A DNA stretch of 64,000 bases from Erythrobacter sp. F6033 (GCF_023016005.1 NZ_JALKAZ010000001.1:2356001-2420000), one strand, 5' to 3'. Counted from the first letter of the stretch, positions 46,271 to 56,346 are shown. Notes: a model not told the origin generated them from the sequence alone. Numbers and translations: made by a program.

Positions 46271-49200
46271 TCAATCAATCTCGAAGACATTGTCGTCCGA
46301 ATTGCGATCAATATACTTATTATATGGATCGACCCCCACGAATGCCGGTTGCTTTGTTGTGACGATGCGCACTTCCTGCGAACCATCTTTGATCGCCTGG
46401 CGCTCCATCAAAAGTACGTTGGAATTGTCGAATGCACCCAATCCTGGTCGGGCAGTGAACGCGCCAACTTCAATCTGGTCCGATAGCGGAGCCTTGGTCT
46501 CAACACCTTGTCCATCGGCATAGAATTTCGCCGCTGCGATATTTATGGTCGTTTCCCAATTACCATCAGGCAATTCACGGGTCTCCGCCTCTTCGACTTT
46601 TAGGTCATACAAAGTGATTTTGCGAAGCAAATCTTCGACCAGTTGGCGTTCCTCGTCATTGCGGGCGAGGCTTTCGAAACCCTCAACCAGATCGGTCGAA
46701 ATCGCATAAGGCGCGCCCTTGAAACGATACCGGTCGAGCAATTCAGATAGCATCGCATTGACGCGCTCTTCGCCGAGCCGATCCTGCAAGAGATACATCA
46801 CCACTGCGCCTTTACGGTAATGGATGTAGCCCTGATTTTCGACCTTCACGAGCGGCAGTTCTTCAATGACTTCGCTGCCGCGCGAGGTGAGGTAATTGTC
46901 GAGCTCGTACTTGAGGAAGCGCCGCATTTGGTCTTCTCCGTAGATCTCTTTCATCACCATCATGGCGGAATATTGCGCCATGGTTTCGACCATGATCGTA
47001 CCGCCCTGTTGATCGGCGCTGATGATCTGGTGAGCCCAATATTGGTGACCCACTTCGTGAGCGACGACATAGGTTACTGCGTCGATATCGCCCTCATCGG
47101 CGTAATCCGCGACAAAGCCGATGCTTTCAGAGTAGGGCATCGTTCCAGCAAAGGCCTGAGCGAAACTCGCATAGCCGGGGAATTCAATAATTCGTGCATG
47201 CGGGAATTGATACGGACCGAAATTCGCGCGGTAATAGGCGAGTGATTTCTCGAGCGCATCAAGCATCCGTTCGACATTGGTGTCGTGCGCTGCATGGTAG
47301 TAAACTTGCAGCTCAACACCGTCGACTTCGCGTTTTGCAATTTCGTAGTCAGCGGACTGGATCGAGAAGAATGACAGGATCGGATTTTCCGAAACGAATC
47401 GCGCTGTGCGCCGGTCACCATCGATTTGATCCGACACACGCACACCGGGCGCGATGGGCGTTTGCCCTGCATCCGTGGTGATCGTGATATCAGCTGTGAC
47501 CCAATCCGCGCCAACATAATTGCGCTGCCGCGTGAATTCATCACCCAGCGGAGCAGGACGCAGTTCGGCAGGCAGTCCGTATTCGCGTCGAGTTGCGCGA
47601 TCTTGCAACAGGCCCGAACGGTTCATGCCGATTTGCGGGGCAAATTCGGAGTTATTCAGGAACGTCCCGTTTTTGACGAGACGGGTGTCATTGCCGCGCG
47701 CACGAATGCCGCGTTGCCATCGGCGAACCTCGAATGTGAGCTGTGTGGTTGCGCCCGGCGCCAACGGTTCGTCAAAACGGTATATGCGATATTTAAACTC
47801 CTCATCATCCGTTTCGAGCGCCGCACCAGCGACCTGAATATCGATGATTTCGGCATTTTCATCCGGCAAGCGCACGTGGAGCACTTCGATGGTTTCATCG
47901 GTATCATTGGCGATTGCATAATGTCCGCTGGCCTCCATTCGGGTCTCTTGCGGGAACAGATCAACTTTGATCTCGACCTCGGTCACCGCAGGCTGAATCA
48001 GCGTTTCGTATTGCAGATACTTTTTTTCATAGGCCGCAAGTTGCGCATCACCTGCGTCGCTCGTGCGATATTGCTCGACCCGGTTCATCTGGTTGAACAG
48101 ATACCCACCTGAAACAAACGCGGTGAGCAGGCCTGCGGCAAGGACACCGCCAGCGGGCGATTTCAAGCTTGCTGGCATGCGTTTTAGCCGCGGGGCAAGG
48201 GCCGCATCGGCGCCGCGTCTCCACAGCAGATGGGCCAGCACTGCAAGCACCAGAGCAACCGCGCCCCAATACAGCCTGAGGCCCCAGCCGAGTGCGTTGC
48301 CGACATCATTGCCGTTCAAATCAGACACCGGATTGCCGCCTGTCGATCCATAGAGATACAGCGGGTGCTGGAACCCGAGATTGGACAACACAGTCTGGGC
48401 GACGATGTAGATCACCATGATGCCCCAACCGACGAATTTATTCGGGCTAAGCGCTTGAACAAAGACGGCTAAAATGGCGAGGATCAGCATGTCGACAGAC
48501 AGCGGCAATATGTACCATTCAAAGAACTTGCCAAACTCGGGCGTAACGCCGCGCAGAGTTTGAACCAGCATTGCGGATACTACACTTGCAAGGATCGCGG
48601 TGAATAGCACGATCGCAACGGCGATCGTTTTCGGCACCATATAGCTCCAACCGGGGACCGATGTTGAATCGATCAGCTCGTGCATTTTGCGATCACGGTC
48701 GCGCCAGACTAGCTCCCCCGCATAATAGATCGCGATGATGACAGGGATGATGCCAAAGCCGCCCAGCAGGATCGGAATGACAGTGAATGTCAGCGGCCGA
48801 CTCGGCGTACCGTAGAGGTCATTGCCCAGGAACAGACCGCCGGTCGAGTTGAAAAGACCAATCAGTACCAGCACGAAAAACGCCGGATGCTTGACCACTT
48901 GTGCCACTTCAAAACGGGTGCGGGTCACAAGGCGCGCCCAAGCGCTTTGGCCCGGACGGAGCGCGGGCAGCTCGCCCACAATGCGCGGCTCAGTCTCGCT
49001 TAGCTTCGCCTGCTTTTTCGCTTCCTTGCGCAGCTTGCGCTTGGAGACGCCTTTTTCAGCGAAACTGAAACGCCAATAGGCAAGGGCAAGCATTAGTAGT
49101 GCAAAGCCGGTCCAGAGAAGGCGGTTCGCCAGAATAGCTCCGCCGAATGCGGGTATCGTGGTGTTCGATTCCGAAGCTGTCCAATACTGGGTTTCGTTGG

Positions 49201-49849
49201 AGAGCGCGCCAAGGCCGAATGGTTCAAACAAAGCCGCGATGTCCTGCAGGTCAGGTCGCCCCTGAACCGTCGCGATCAGGATCGTCCAAAGCACAAGAAA
49301 CACAACAACCGCGACATAGGTGTACATCATTGAGCGCGTCATGGTCGCCACGGCGAAGAACAGTGCGGACACCATGAACATGCCAGGAAGGGCGAAGAGG
49401 AAATACGCGCTGGCGTAGTAGGAAAGCTTGTTGGGGCCGACCGTTTCGGGATCGACCCACGGCATGAGCGACCCGAGCCAGATTGCCAAGGGCACAGTTG
49501 CAAACGCCACAGCCGAAGCCAAAAACGCTCCGGTGAATCGGCCGAGCAAATAGTCGAATTTGCGCACCTGTGTTGAACGGACCATTGGCCCAAAACCGCT
49601 TTCATCATCGCGCACGATCACATTCGCGACGAAGGCCGTCGACACGAACATAAAGAACAGCGTGAGGATCAAATGCGTTTGTATAATCGCAAGCGGGCTG
49701 TTGGCGTTGATATTGCCGCCACTGCCGATCTGGATATCGTCGCTGGTGGCAGCGCCAAAAGTCAGCAGAAAGAAAATAACAGCTGCGACCCAGAAAACGG
49801 GATTGCGCAGCTGATAGCGGAGCTCAAATGCGGTGATTTTACCGAACAT
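46271..49849 (-). CDS. ABC-2 type permease fused to M1-family aminopeptidase
   Basis: Start at ATG 49849 (MFGKITAFELRYQLRNPVFW) with GAGGGG upstream; 1192 residues. Two ABC-2 permease halves (about 1-260 and 310-590, each with about six helices) are followed by an extracytoplasmic M1 domain. The zinc site is HEVGH at 931-935, with the glutamate of IMVETMAQYSAMM (E955) as third ligand; the spacing matches this fusion subfamily. The ATPase gene lies 10 bases upstream. Known members are annotated ABC transporter permease/M1 aminopeptidase, with substrates unknown. It may expel a peptide or lipid and process it at the membrane. Confidence 0.9.
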   Translation of the reverse strand: MFGKITAFELRYQLRNPVFWVAAVIFFLLTFGAATSDDIQIGSGGNINANSPLAIIQTHLILTLFFMFVSTAFVANVIVRDDESGFGPMVRSTQVRKFDYLLGRFTGAFLASAVAFATVPLAIWLGSLMPWVDPETVGPNKLSYYASAYFLFALPGMFMVSALFFAVATMTRSMMYTYVAVVVFLVLWTILIATVQGRPDLQDIAALFEPFGLGALSNETQYWTASESNTTIPAFGGAILANRLLWTGFALLMLALAYWRFSFAEKGVSKRKLRKEAKKQAKLSETEPRIVGELPALRPGQSAWARLVTRTRFEVAQVVKHPAFFVLVLIGLFNSTGGLFLGNDLYGTPSRPLTFTVIPILLGGFGIIPVIIAIYYAGELVWRDRDRKMHELIDSTSVPGWSYMVPKTIAVAIVLFTAILASVVSAMLVQTLRGVTPEFGKFFEWYILPLSVDMLILAILAVFVQALSPNKFVGWGIMVIYIVAQTVLSNLGFQHPLYLYGSTGGNPVSDLNGNDVGNALGWGLRLYWGAVALVLAVLAHLLWRRGADAALAPRLKRMPASLKSPAGGVLAAGLLTAFVSGGYLFNQMNRVEQYRTSDAGDAQLAAYEKKYLQYETLIQPAVTEVEIKVDLFPQETRMEASGHYAIANDTDETIEVLHVRLPDENAEIIDIQVAGAALETDDEEFKYRIYRFDEPLAPGATTQLTFEVRRWQRGIRARGNDTRLVKNGTFLNNSEFAPQIGMNRSGLLQDRATRREYGLPAELRPAPLGDEFTRQRNYVGADWVTADITITTDAGQTPIAPGVRVSDQIDGDRRTARFVSENPILSFFSIQSADYEIAKREVDGVELQVYYHAAHDTNVERMLDALEKSLAYYRANFGPYQFPHARIIEFPGYASFAQAFAGTMPYSESIGFVADYADEGDIDAVTYVVAHEVGHQYWAHQIISADQQGGTIMVETMAQYSAMMVMKEIYGEDQMRRFLKYELDNYLTSRGSEVIEELPLVKVENQGYIHYRKGAVVMYLLQDRLGEERVNAMLSELLDRYRFKGAPYAISTDLVEGFESLARNDEERQLVEDLLRKITLYDLKVEEAETRELPDGNWETTINIAAAKFYADGQGVETKAPLSDQIEVGAFTARPGLGAFDNSNVLLMERQAIKDGSQEVRIVTTKQPAFVGVDPYNKYIDRNSDDNVFEID

Positions 49850-49859
49850 GTCGATCCCC

Positions 49860-50759
49860 TCAGGCTGCAGCGGCAGATGAAGGAGCCGCGCGGCGTGAAT
49901 GCGCAAGGGTAGAGAAATAGACATCCTCTAGCCCGCCATCGACATTCTCAAATCCGTCATTCGGATCTGTGTCTGACAGGATATGAACGATAGTCTGGCC
50001 AGCGAATAGGCGGGTCGAGATTACTTCGTATTTTTCCTGAAGAGCGACCAAGTCTGCGCGCTCGATAGTCTTTGCCCAGACGGTGCCGCGCGCTTTTTCG
50101 ATCAATGATTTTGGCGCGCCTTCAAGCTTGATTTCACCCTGAACGATGACGGCCATATTGGGACAAAGATCGGCGACATCTTCGACGATATGCGTTGATA
50201 GGATCACGACAACATTCTCGCCAATCTCTGCGAGCAGGTTGAGAAACCGGTTGCGTTCTTCGGGATCAAGCCCGGCTGTTGGTTCATCGACAATGATAAG
50301 CTGAGGATTGCCGATCAATGCCTGCGCAATGCCAAAGCGTTGACGCATGCCGCCGGAAAAGCCAGCAATCGCTTTTTTGCGAACATCCCAAAGATTTGTT
50401 TGTGCAAGAAGAGTTTCGACAGTGTCTTTGCGTTCCGCGGAGGAGGCGACGCCTTTAAGAACGGCCATGTGGTCCAGCATGTCATAAGCGGAGACGCGCG
50501 GGTAAACACCAAAATCCTGTGGCAGATAGCCAAGTGTTTCGCGCAGATGATCGGGGTTCCGCAAAATATCGATGTCGCCGAACGTGATGGAGCCATCGGT
50601 TGGGGTCTGCAGGGTTGCGACTGTCCGCATCAGAGTACTCTTGCCAGCGCCATTGGGGCCGAGCAGCCCGAACATCCCCTTTGGTATGGTCAACGACACA
50701 TCGTTCAGAGCACGTGTGCCGTTAGCGTAGACATGGGTGACGCTTTTAAGTTCGAGCAT
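49860..50759 (-). CDS. ABC transporter ATP-binding protein
   Basis: Start at ATG 50759 (MLELKSVTHVYANGTRALND) with GGAGGG upstream; a longer open frame to 50888 has no matching sequence. The protein has 299 residues. Walker A GPNGAGKST (34-42), signature FSGGMRQR (134-141), Walker B LIIVDEP (154-160) and the switch histidine in STHIVEDV are all present. It belongs to the ABC-2 (CcmA-like) exporter ATPases and pairs with the permease-peptidase fusion 10 bases downstream. It is not of the type I secretion class, so I do not link it to the giant adhesin exporter. Confidence 0.92.
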   Translation of the reverse strand: MLELKSVTHVYANGTRALNDVSLTIPKGMFGLLGPNGAGKSTLMRTVATLQTPTDGSITFGDIDILRNPDHLRETLGYLPQDFGVYPRVSAYDMLDHMAVLKGVASSAERKDTVETLLAQTNLWDVRKKAIAGFSGGMRQRFGIAQALIGNPQLIIVDEPTAGLDPEERNRFLNLLAEIGENVVVILSTHIVEDVADLCPNMAVIVQGEIKLEGAPKSLIEKARGTVWAKTIERADLVALQEKYEVISTRLFAGQTIVHILSDTDPNDGFENVDGGLEDVYFSTLAHSRRAAPSSAAAA

Positions 50760-51027
50760 GAGAAGTCCCTCCGTTACCTTCAGGGGTAGCAAGGTGTGGT
50801 ATGCCGGTAAAGCACCCCTGTCGATCAGAATAGACTCTTGGTCTGAGAGACAGCTCCTTTGTCGGCTGCGCCTAGGAGGGATGGCCAATGGCAGCTTTCT
50901 GCCTGTCGGCTATCACGACCAGACAGTCCGCTTCCGGCCCAATTCCAAGCATAACTACCTACTGTATCTTTTGCTCAAAATGCACTTCGTGTTCGATGAC
51001 TGACAGCGCCCAACAGGTGATGCGGCA

Positions 51028-52743
51028 TCATGGTCGTAGACGCGCGATCTCGTCTAACACAATGTCGAAGTGCGTCAGGTATAGATACTCTCCGGCATCC
51101 TTGACTTTGCGTAGCCGCGTTTGAGTTGCCAATTCCAAATACCTATCAAATGCGCGCTCGGGGAAATCGATGAAGTCATCTTCGACAATCACAGTGGTCG
51201 GCACCACTGAATTGCGGGCGTCATCGGCCCAGTCGTGGTGGATGGTCCGCATCTCAGCCACGAATGTGTCGACACCCTGCTGGGAGATGCAATGATAGCT
51301 TCGTGAGACGGTTTCGATGATTTCCGGATCGTCCAGAGATTTGATATCCCTCGGGCGTTCACGGTTCATGCCCCGCGCAAAGGTGAGTTCGCGCCCGGTA
51401 TCCATCAGCACTTTACCCAAGCGTGCGAGATACGGCACCACTTTGGGCAAATGGATCGAGGATTTCACTATGTTACGATAGCGCGGTCGGATACTTTCCA
51501 AGAACCCATCATCCCATAGCGGCACGCACCTTAGCAGCAACATCCCGGATACAAGCTCAGGGTGTCGCAAGGCAAAACGTTGCGCGAAGCAAGCAGCCCA
51601 TCCACTGACGATTACAAACGGACCAATCCCCAAGTGCTCGGACAGGCTTTTCAGATCGGCAGCAGCGTTGTCGAGAGCGACATCCAAATTTTGCTGCGGA
51701 TTGGGATCTGAATTGCCGTAACCGGCGCGGATCGGAGTGATGAAGCGAAGGCCAGCCAAAACCGCTTGGCGCGCAGCGCTGCGCGATAGCCCAACATCGG
51801 TGATCAGCGAGTGCAGGAACATAACAGGGAAGCCGTTCGGATGGCCCTGTTCGAAAAACTCGAATCGTCGGCCGTCTGCCAGCGTCATGCTGCCTTTTCT
51901 CAAAAGCGAGCCATCTTCAGTTCCATCTTGGGGTAACCCAAGGCCATCTCGCCGGACGCCGCCCAAGCGGGCAGAGATACCCGACAAAATCCCCACCAAG
52001 TCCGATATGTTCCGCGTATCGGTTTTCTTAAGCAAATTCTTGATCTGCGTCCTAACCGTATGGATTGAAGCGCCCCTGTCTTCGGCTACCTCGGCCGGGG
52101 ACATTCCGCCGGCCAGCTTCTTAGCGACATCTGCTTCGGCAGAACTGAGATCATAAGTTTCCCGAATCGAGGAGAACGCCTCTGGTGCAAAGCTTGTGTT
52201 GATGCGTGAGACCAGAAAATGCTCGTCACCGTCCTGCTCAAGCGCGACGGGTGTGACGAACAGGCAGTTCTTTCGAACAGAGCCCAGCAGGTGGGAATGG
52301 ACAAATAATGGCGCGCGCGACGTTGCAGAATTGCCCGTTTTGATCCAGCTTTGCAGCCGAAGCACCGCATCAGTATCCAGTTCCAGATCAAACACCGAAC
52401 CGCGATCATCAATCATAGCGCAAGCGCGGTCATTAGCGGCGACTATTGCGCCTTTTGCATTCATTATAAACGTTTCGCCGGGGTCTCCTTCGACAAGATT
52501 CTTCGCGGTCAGTCTCGAAGGCTCAGAGTGGTCGACGCGCTTCAGAATATCGAGCGCGAGCATAATGTGCGTATCGATCTGCTGCTGATCCAGCTCGGCG
52601 GACGGATCAGCGCGGTAAGTGTCGAGATACGACTCCCAGAAAGTCTCGAATGACACCAGTTGCTCCGGCTCTAACGTCGCAGCGTAAGTCTTCTCGATCA
52701 GCTTGATCGCATCGAAGACATGGTCCTCGTCGTTGGTGCTCAT
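51028..52743 (-). CDS. PAS-like / LuxR HTH / alpha-beta hydrolase-like regulator (pseudoenzyme)
   Basis: A 571-residue protein with a PAS-like region (about 85-185; FIMNAKGAIVAANDRACAMI), a LuxR-type HTH (about 196-250; LSSAEADVAKKLAGGMSPAEVAEDRGASIHTVRTQIKNLLKKT) and a C-terminal alpha/beta-hydrolase fold (275-571). The catalytic motifs are lost. The nucleophile elbow reads VIVSGWAACFA, placing G381 where serine should be, and the catalytic histidine position (normally GxGH) is DAGEYLYLTH with E552. The domain therefore most likely senses a ligand. A paralogue with the same His-to-Glu change lies at 60207-61946. It is divergent from the secreted-protein operon at 52956 and may control it. 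Confidence 0.85.
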   Translation of the reverse strand: MSTNDEDHVFDAIKLIEKTYAATLEPEQLVSFETFWESYLDTYRADPSAELDQQQIDTHIMLALDILKRVDHSEPSRLTAKNLVEGDPGETFIMNAKGAIVAANDRACAMIDDRGSVFDLELDTDAVLRLQSWIKTGNSATSRAPLFVHSHLLGSVRKNCLFVTPVALEQDGDEHFLVSRINTSFAPEAFSSIRETYDLSSAEADVAKKLAGGMSPAEVAEDRGASIHTVRTQIKNLLKKTDTRNISDLVGILSGISARLGGVRRDGLGLPQDGTEDGSLLRKGSMTLADGRRFEFFEQGHPNGFPVMFLHSLITDVGLSRSAARQAVLAGLRFITPIRAGYGNSDPNPQQNLDVALDNAAADLKSLSEHLGIGPFVIVSGWAACFAQRFALRHPELVSGMLLLRCVPLWDDGFLESIRPRYRNIVKSSIHLPKVVPYLARLGKVLMDTGRELTFARGMNRERPRDIKSLDDPEIIETVSRSYHCISQQGVDTFVAEMRTIHHDWADDARNSVVPTTVIVEDDFIDFPERAFDRYLELATQTRLRKVKDAGEYLYLTHFDIVLDEIARLRP

Positions 52744-52902
52744 GCTTTAAATCCCTAATCGAACTCGGCCATCAACTAGTCAGACAGATCGTTGAAAGTC
52801 GAAGGATAATTACGCTCCAGATCAGGAAATTGCACCGCCATACCCAATTGTGGTGATGCGCAATTTGAAGCTCGGGTCGATGAATACGGTCACGATGAAC
52901 TG

Positions 52903-52934
52903 CCCCACTACCGGTCTTCAAACCAGTGGTGGGG
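52903..52934. promoter_or_regulatory. Inverted repeat upstream of the secreted-protein operon
   Basis: Arms CCCCACTACCGG (52903-52914) and CCAGTGGTGGGG (52923-52934) pair with two mismatches around an 8-base spacer. It lies about 20 bases before the start of the first secreted protein and after the divergent LuxR-type regulator. It may be an operator or a 5'-UTR hairpin. Confidence 0.4.
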
Positions 52935-52955
52935 ACCGATACGGAGAACCGACCG

Positions 52956-54008
52956 ATGACACACCCGCCGAGCGAATTTGCTTCGCACACCTTTCCATCA
53001 GATGACAGGTGCGCCACCCATCAACTAGCAAGAAACATCCTATTCGCGATATTCGCTCTGGCTGCGGTGCTGCTAGTCAATCCGGCCGAAGCCGCAGAGG
53101 CGGTAGAAGCCAACTGGACGGGCACATGGGATAGCCAGCACGGCGAACTGCGCCTCGTCCAGGAAGGCAAGCGGGTTTACGGCGATTACGCCAATCGCGG
53201 CTATTTCGAAGGGCGCGTTTCGCAAGATGGTAACCGGCTTCGCGGAACATTCCAATATAACAGCCGCCGAAGCCGCAGCGGCTATATCGAATTTATCCGC
53301 AGTGGTGACAGCTTTACCGGCGGATGGAGTTGGGCGAAGGATGGCCCTGTATCCCATACGCGCGGCAATTGGAGCGGTAGTTTCAAAAACGGCGATTACC
53401 CCGCGCTTGTCTATGCCGTGGGGAAAAGCGAATATTGGGCCGATTTCTGGCGCGGCTCCAACATGGGTCTCGCCTGGGTCAATGACGGCGTGTTTCAAAC
53501 GCAGCAGCCAGTCTTTGCCGGCGAGAACGCGCCTTACGATCCCGATACAGGCATTCGGGGTGATGAATGGACCGGTACGTTCGACACCAATTATGGTGAA
53601 TTGCGTTTGATCCAGAATGGCCGGCGAGTGTTCGGCGAATATGCCAAGCGCGGTTATTTCGAAGGCTGCGTGCATGATGGCGGCGCCACCATGCGTGGCA
53701 CGTTCCAATATTTCAGCCCGCGCCGCAATCACGGTTTTGTCGAATTCCGTACCGACGGAGACGGTTTCGAGGGGACGTGGACCTGGACCAAGAGCGGCGT
53801 CCCTTCAACTGCCAGCAAGATCAACTGGCGCGGTGCCCGCACCAGCCTCGAAGTGCGCGAGGATGTCTATATTCGCGCCAATGAAATGGGCTTTGCCGAC
53901 ATGTGGAGCACCATCGATGACAGCCAGCGCCGCTGGGTTCTGGGCAGCGATTATTACGACAGCTGCGACCCGCCAGAGGTCGATTACGAGGGCAACGAGG
54001 AGTTTTGA
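52956..54008 (+). CDS. Secreted protein with two GTW beta-repeats
   Basis: Start chosen at ATG 52956 (GGAGAA nine bases upstream); 350 residues. A hydrophobic segment (about 28-46) with AEAAEA after it is a signal peptide with an extended n-region. Two repeats of about 85 residues (54-140 and 205-290) share WTGTWDSQHGELRLVQ / WTGTFDTNYGELRLIQ, then YGDYANRGYFEG / FGEYAKRGYFEG and LRGTFQY / MRGTFQY. Alternating polar/hydrophobic residues suggest small beta-barrels, of a lipocalin-like or avidin-like kind. The C terminus is acidic. No enzyme motif is seen. It heads a four-gene operon of exported proteins. The function is unknown. Confidence 0.72.
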   Translation: MTHPPSEFASHTFPSDDRCATHQLARNILFAIFALAAVLLVNPAEAAEAVEANWTGTWDSQHGELRLVQEGKRVYGDYANRGYFEGRVSQDGNRLRGTFQYNSRRSRSGYIEFIRSGDSFTGGWSWAKDGPVSHTRGNWSGSFKNGDYPALVYAVGKSEYWADFWRGSNMGLAWVNDGVFQTQQPVFAGENAPYDPDTGIRGDEWTGTFDTNYGELRLIQNGRRVFGEYAKRGYFEGCVHDGGATMRGTFQYFSPRRNHGFVEFRTDGDGFEGTWTWTKSGVPSTASKINWRGARTSLEVREDVYIRANEMGFADMWSTIDDSQRRWVLGSDYYDSCDPPEVDYEGNEEF

Positions 54009-54061
54009 GCCTCACCCTCTTCCGCAATTTCTCACCTCTCATACGAAACGGAGCAAATCCG

Positions 54062-55816
54062 ATGACACTTGCACGCACACTATTGAAAACCGCCGCCATC
54101 GGCGCGGCATTGATGACCAGCACCAGCGCCTTTGCCCAATGGCAGGGCACGTGGGAGATCAACGGCACTCGGACCGGGCTGATCCAATCTGGCGATTATG
54201 TGACGGGACAGATGGTTTCCGGCGACATCATCCAAGGCGTGTTGAGCCCCGACAAAAAAGTTCTGCGCGGTGTGCACAAGAAATCTGGTCGCAAATATAC
54301 GATCGAACTCAAACTGTCCGCGGCGAATAAGTTTAGGGGCGGGGTTTTCCAGATCGCCAATGGCTATCCCATCAATCCGCAATTGGCGATGCGATGGAAC
54401 GGCACGGCGACACGGCAGACATCTGCTGGTGCGGCGCGAGAGGCGGCCAAGCAATCGTTCCTGAATGAACAAAGCTCTGCTGTGCGCAACTGGATCAACG
54501 GTGTGGAGAATATGCGCGGCTCAAGCGTTGCGGTTGCGGCCCCCGCTAGCCAAAGCGCCAATGCTGCCGTCCAACAGGCACCTGCCACCGTCGACACCGG
54601 GGTTCAAGGCACTTGGAACATCACGATTAAAGGCACGCAATACGGACCCTTTGAAAGCCGGAATCAGGCCTTCGCCTTTAGCACGCCGGACCGCAATGGC
54701 GTGGTCACTGGCACGTCGATTGGGCGCAATAATGTGATCTTTATTGGCCGTGTTCAATCGGGCAGCAATCGCAAGCTGCACGGCATCTGGATGGAGGCGA
54801 AACGCGGCGTTGCAACGGGACGTTGGGGGTTGATGGAAGTTCGCACCAGCGGCGAACCGGCAACCGCGATGCAAGCGCGTTTTTCCATCGGCTATCGCAA
54901 GCCTAGCGGCGCTTGGGTTGGCCGCGCACCCGGTCAGCCCGGCATGGTCGGATCAGGCCCAAAGCTCCATAGCAACCCAATACGTCTGCTCGGCGTCAGC
55001 CAAGCGCAAGCACAATGGCGCAACCTGCTCGCAAAAAAGAGCCCATTCCCAGCCATTCACGGTCTTTGGCCCACGAGGGAGATTGACGCGGCGATCCAAC
55101 CGTGGATCAGGGGCGAGACCGAAGTTGCGCGCTTTGGCGGGACGCAACTGGTCGATCCATGTGTGGCAAAGTGCATGGGAAAGGAGCCACAGCAACTTAC
55201 CTTGTTTGGGGCCAATATTGAAGGCCGAAAAAACCGAGAAAGGGTTCTGGAATTTAGTGGTTTTGTGAACACCTCAGCGTCACTGCTGCAAAATGGCAAA
55301 GCTATCCGCCTCCCTGCAAACGGCAGCACCAAGATATTTGATCGCACACGCGAAAATGCTGTGAAGTTCAACGACAAAGGGCGCGGTGATATTGATTTGT
55401 TCGTATCGCCACCGCGCCAAATCGAAATGTTTTGCGACAGGAATACCAATTTTCGACTTGGACGAGCGGGCTTCCCCTTGCCTGAAGCCGCATGGTCGGA
55501 TCCTCTTACCGAAATACGGATCAGCTACTCGGGAAGTGTGATTGAATGGGGGGCTATTCGCAACGCAACTAGAAGATTGACGCCTAGAAAATCTGCGAAC
55601 TTTGATTGGAGCCAAATCGATTTTACCCCCTATGGTTGGCATAGAGACTTCAAAAAGCAGTGGTCAGAGTTGAACCGTTTCGTCTCGAAGTACGAAATTG
55701 ACCCCGAAAAGCTGAACGACGAGATCCCTTGCTATCGGACTGAGGCGGCATTTGCCGAGCCAAATGGCAAACGCGACCTCACATTCTACTTGCGCACGGA
55801 TGTTCAGGTCCGCTGA
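54062..55816 (+). CDS. Secreted protein with N-terminal GTW beta-domains
   Basis: Start chosen at ATG 54062 with GGAG upstream, 54 bases after the previous stop; 584 residues. A clear signal peptide ends at AFA-Q (residue 25). Two beta-domains follow: QGTWEINGTRTGLIQSGDYV (28-47) and, from about 185, QGTWNITIKGTQYGPFESRN. Both resemble the GTW repeats of the upstream neighbour. The remaining 300 residues contain a cysteine pair in DPCVAKCMGKE and a C-terminal part with many aromatic residues, and have no domain I recognise. The operon position suggests that the four proteins act together at the cell surface. Confidence 0.7.
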   Translation: MTLARTLLKTAAIGAALMTSTSAFAQWQGTWEINGTRTGLIQSGDYVTGQMVSGDIIQGVLSPDKKVLRGVHKKSGRKYTIELKLSAANKFRGGVFQIANGYPINPQLAMRWNGTATRQTSAGAAREAAKQSFLNEQSSAVRNWINGVENMRGSSVAVAAPASQSANAAVQQAPATVDTGVQGTWNITIKGTQYGPFESRNQAFAFSTPDRNGVVTGTSIGRNNVIFIGRVQSGSNRKLHGIWMEAKRGVATGRWGLMEVRTSGEPATAMQARFSIGYRKPSGAWVGRAPGQPGMVGSGPKLHSNPIRLLGVSQAQAQWRNLLAKKSPFPAIHGLWPTREIDAAIQPWIRGETEVARFGGTQLVDPCVAKCMGKEPQQLTLFGANIEGRKNRERVLEFSGFVNTSASLLQNGKAIRLPANGSTKIFDRTRENAVKFNDKGRGDIDLFVSPPRQIEMFCDRNTNFRLGRAGFPLPEAAWSDPLTEIRISYSGSVIEWGAIRNATRRLTPRKSANFDWSQIDFTPYGWHRDFKKQWSELNRFVSKYEIDPEKLNDEIPCYRTEAAFAEPNGKRDLTFYLRTDVQVR

Positions 55817-55855
55817 TTCAGCGTCGCCAAATTCCACATTTAAGGAGAGAAACGA

Positions 55856-56323
55856 ATGCGTTTTCTCACGCTACACGGATACCTGAAACCTACCTGCATC
55901 GCGCTGCTGGCAACCAGCCTTGCCGCGTGCGGCGGCTCAGAACCTTCCGCCGCTAATATGGTCAACGATGCCAGCGATATGGCGGCAGGGGTTGAAAGCG
56001 CTTCTGCTGAGCTGTCGCAGGAGATGAAAGCGGCTGCGGCCGCACCGGGCGATATGCCGTGCGAGTTGCCCCAAATGCCCGATGCCAGCTCTGCGCAGCC
56101 TATGGCTGGCGAAGGCGAAACTTTCACCACTGGCCAAACGCCCGAAGTCGCCGCTGCATTCTACATCGCAGCAGCCGAGGCTCGCGGTAGCAGCGCCGCC
56201 GCCGCAGGGCCGCGGGGCCTTGCCGCAATCCAGCTAACTCTCGGCGATGCAGGCAACTGCACCGTGTTCGCGCAAGCGCAGATGAGCGGCGGCACCAACA
56301 TCCAAATCACGAAGCAACAATAA
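55856..56323 (+). CDS. Small Ala-rich lipoprotein
   Basis: A 155-residue protein with AAGGAGAG upstream. A lipoprotein signal peptide ends at the lipobox LAACG (cysteine near residue 24). The mature part is rich in Ala, Ser and Glu, with a helical start (MVNDASDMAAGVESASAELSQEMKAAAA), one cysteine at GDMPCELP and one at GNCTVFAQ. No known family. It is third in the secreted-protein operon, 40 bases after the GTW protein, and may tether the complex to a membrane. Confidence 0.7.
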   Translation: MRFLTLHGYLKPTCIALLATSLAACGGSEPSAANMVNDASDMAAGVESASAELSQEMKAAAAAPGDMPCELPQMPDASSAQPMAGEGETFTTGQTPEVAAAFYIAAAEARGSSAAAAGPRGLAAIQLTLGDAGNCTVFAQAQMSGGTNIQITKQQ

Positions 56324-56346
56324 TTACCCTCAAAAAGGAGGACACC

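Noticed and set aside
49860..50759. ABC ATPase as the motor of the adhesin exporter
   Set aside because: It is a soluble ABC-2 type ATPase coupled to its own permease-peptidase 10 bases downstream; T1SS ATPases are fused to their membrane domain.
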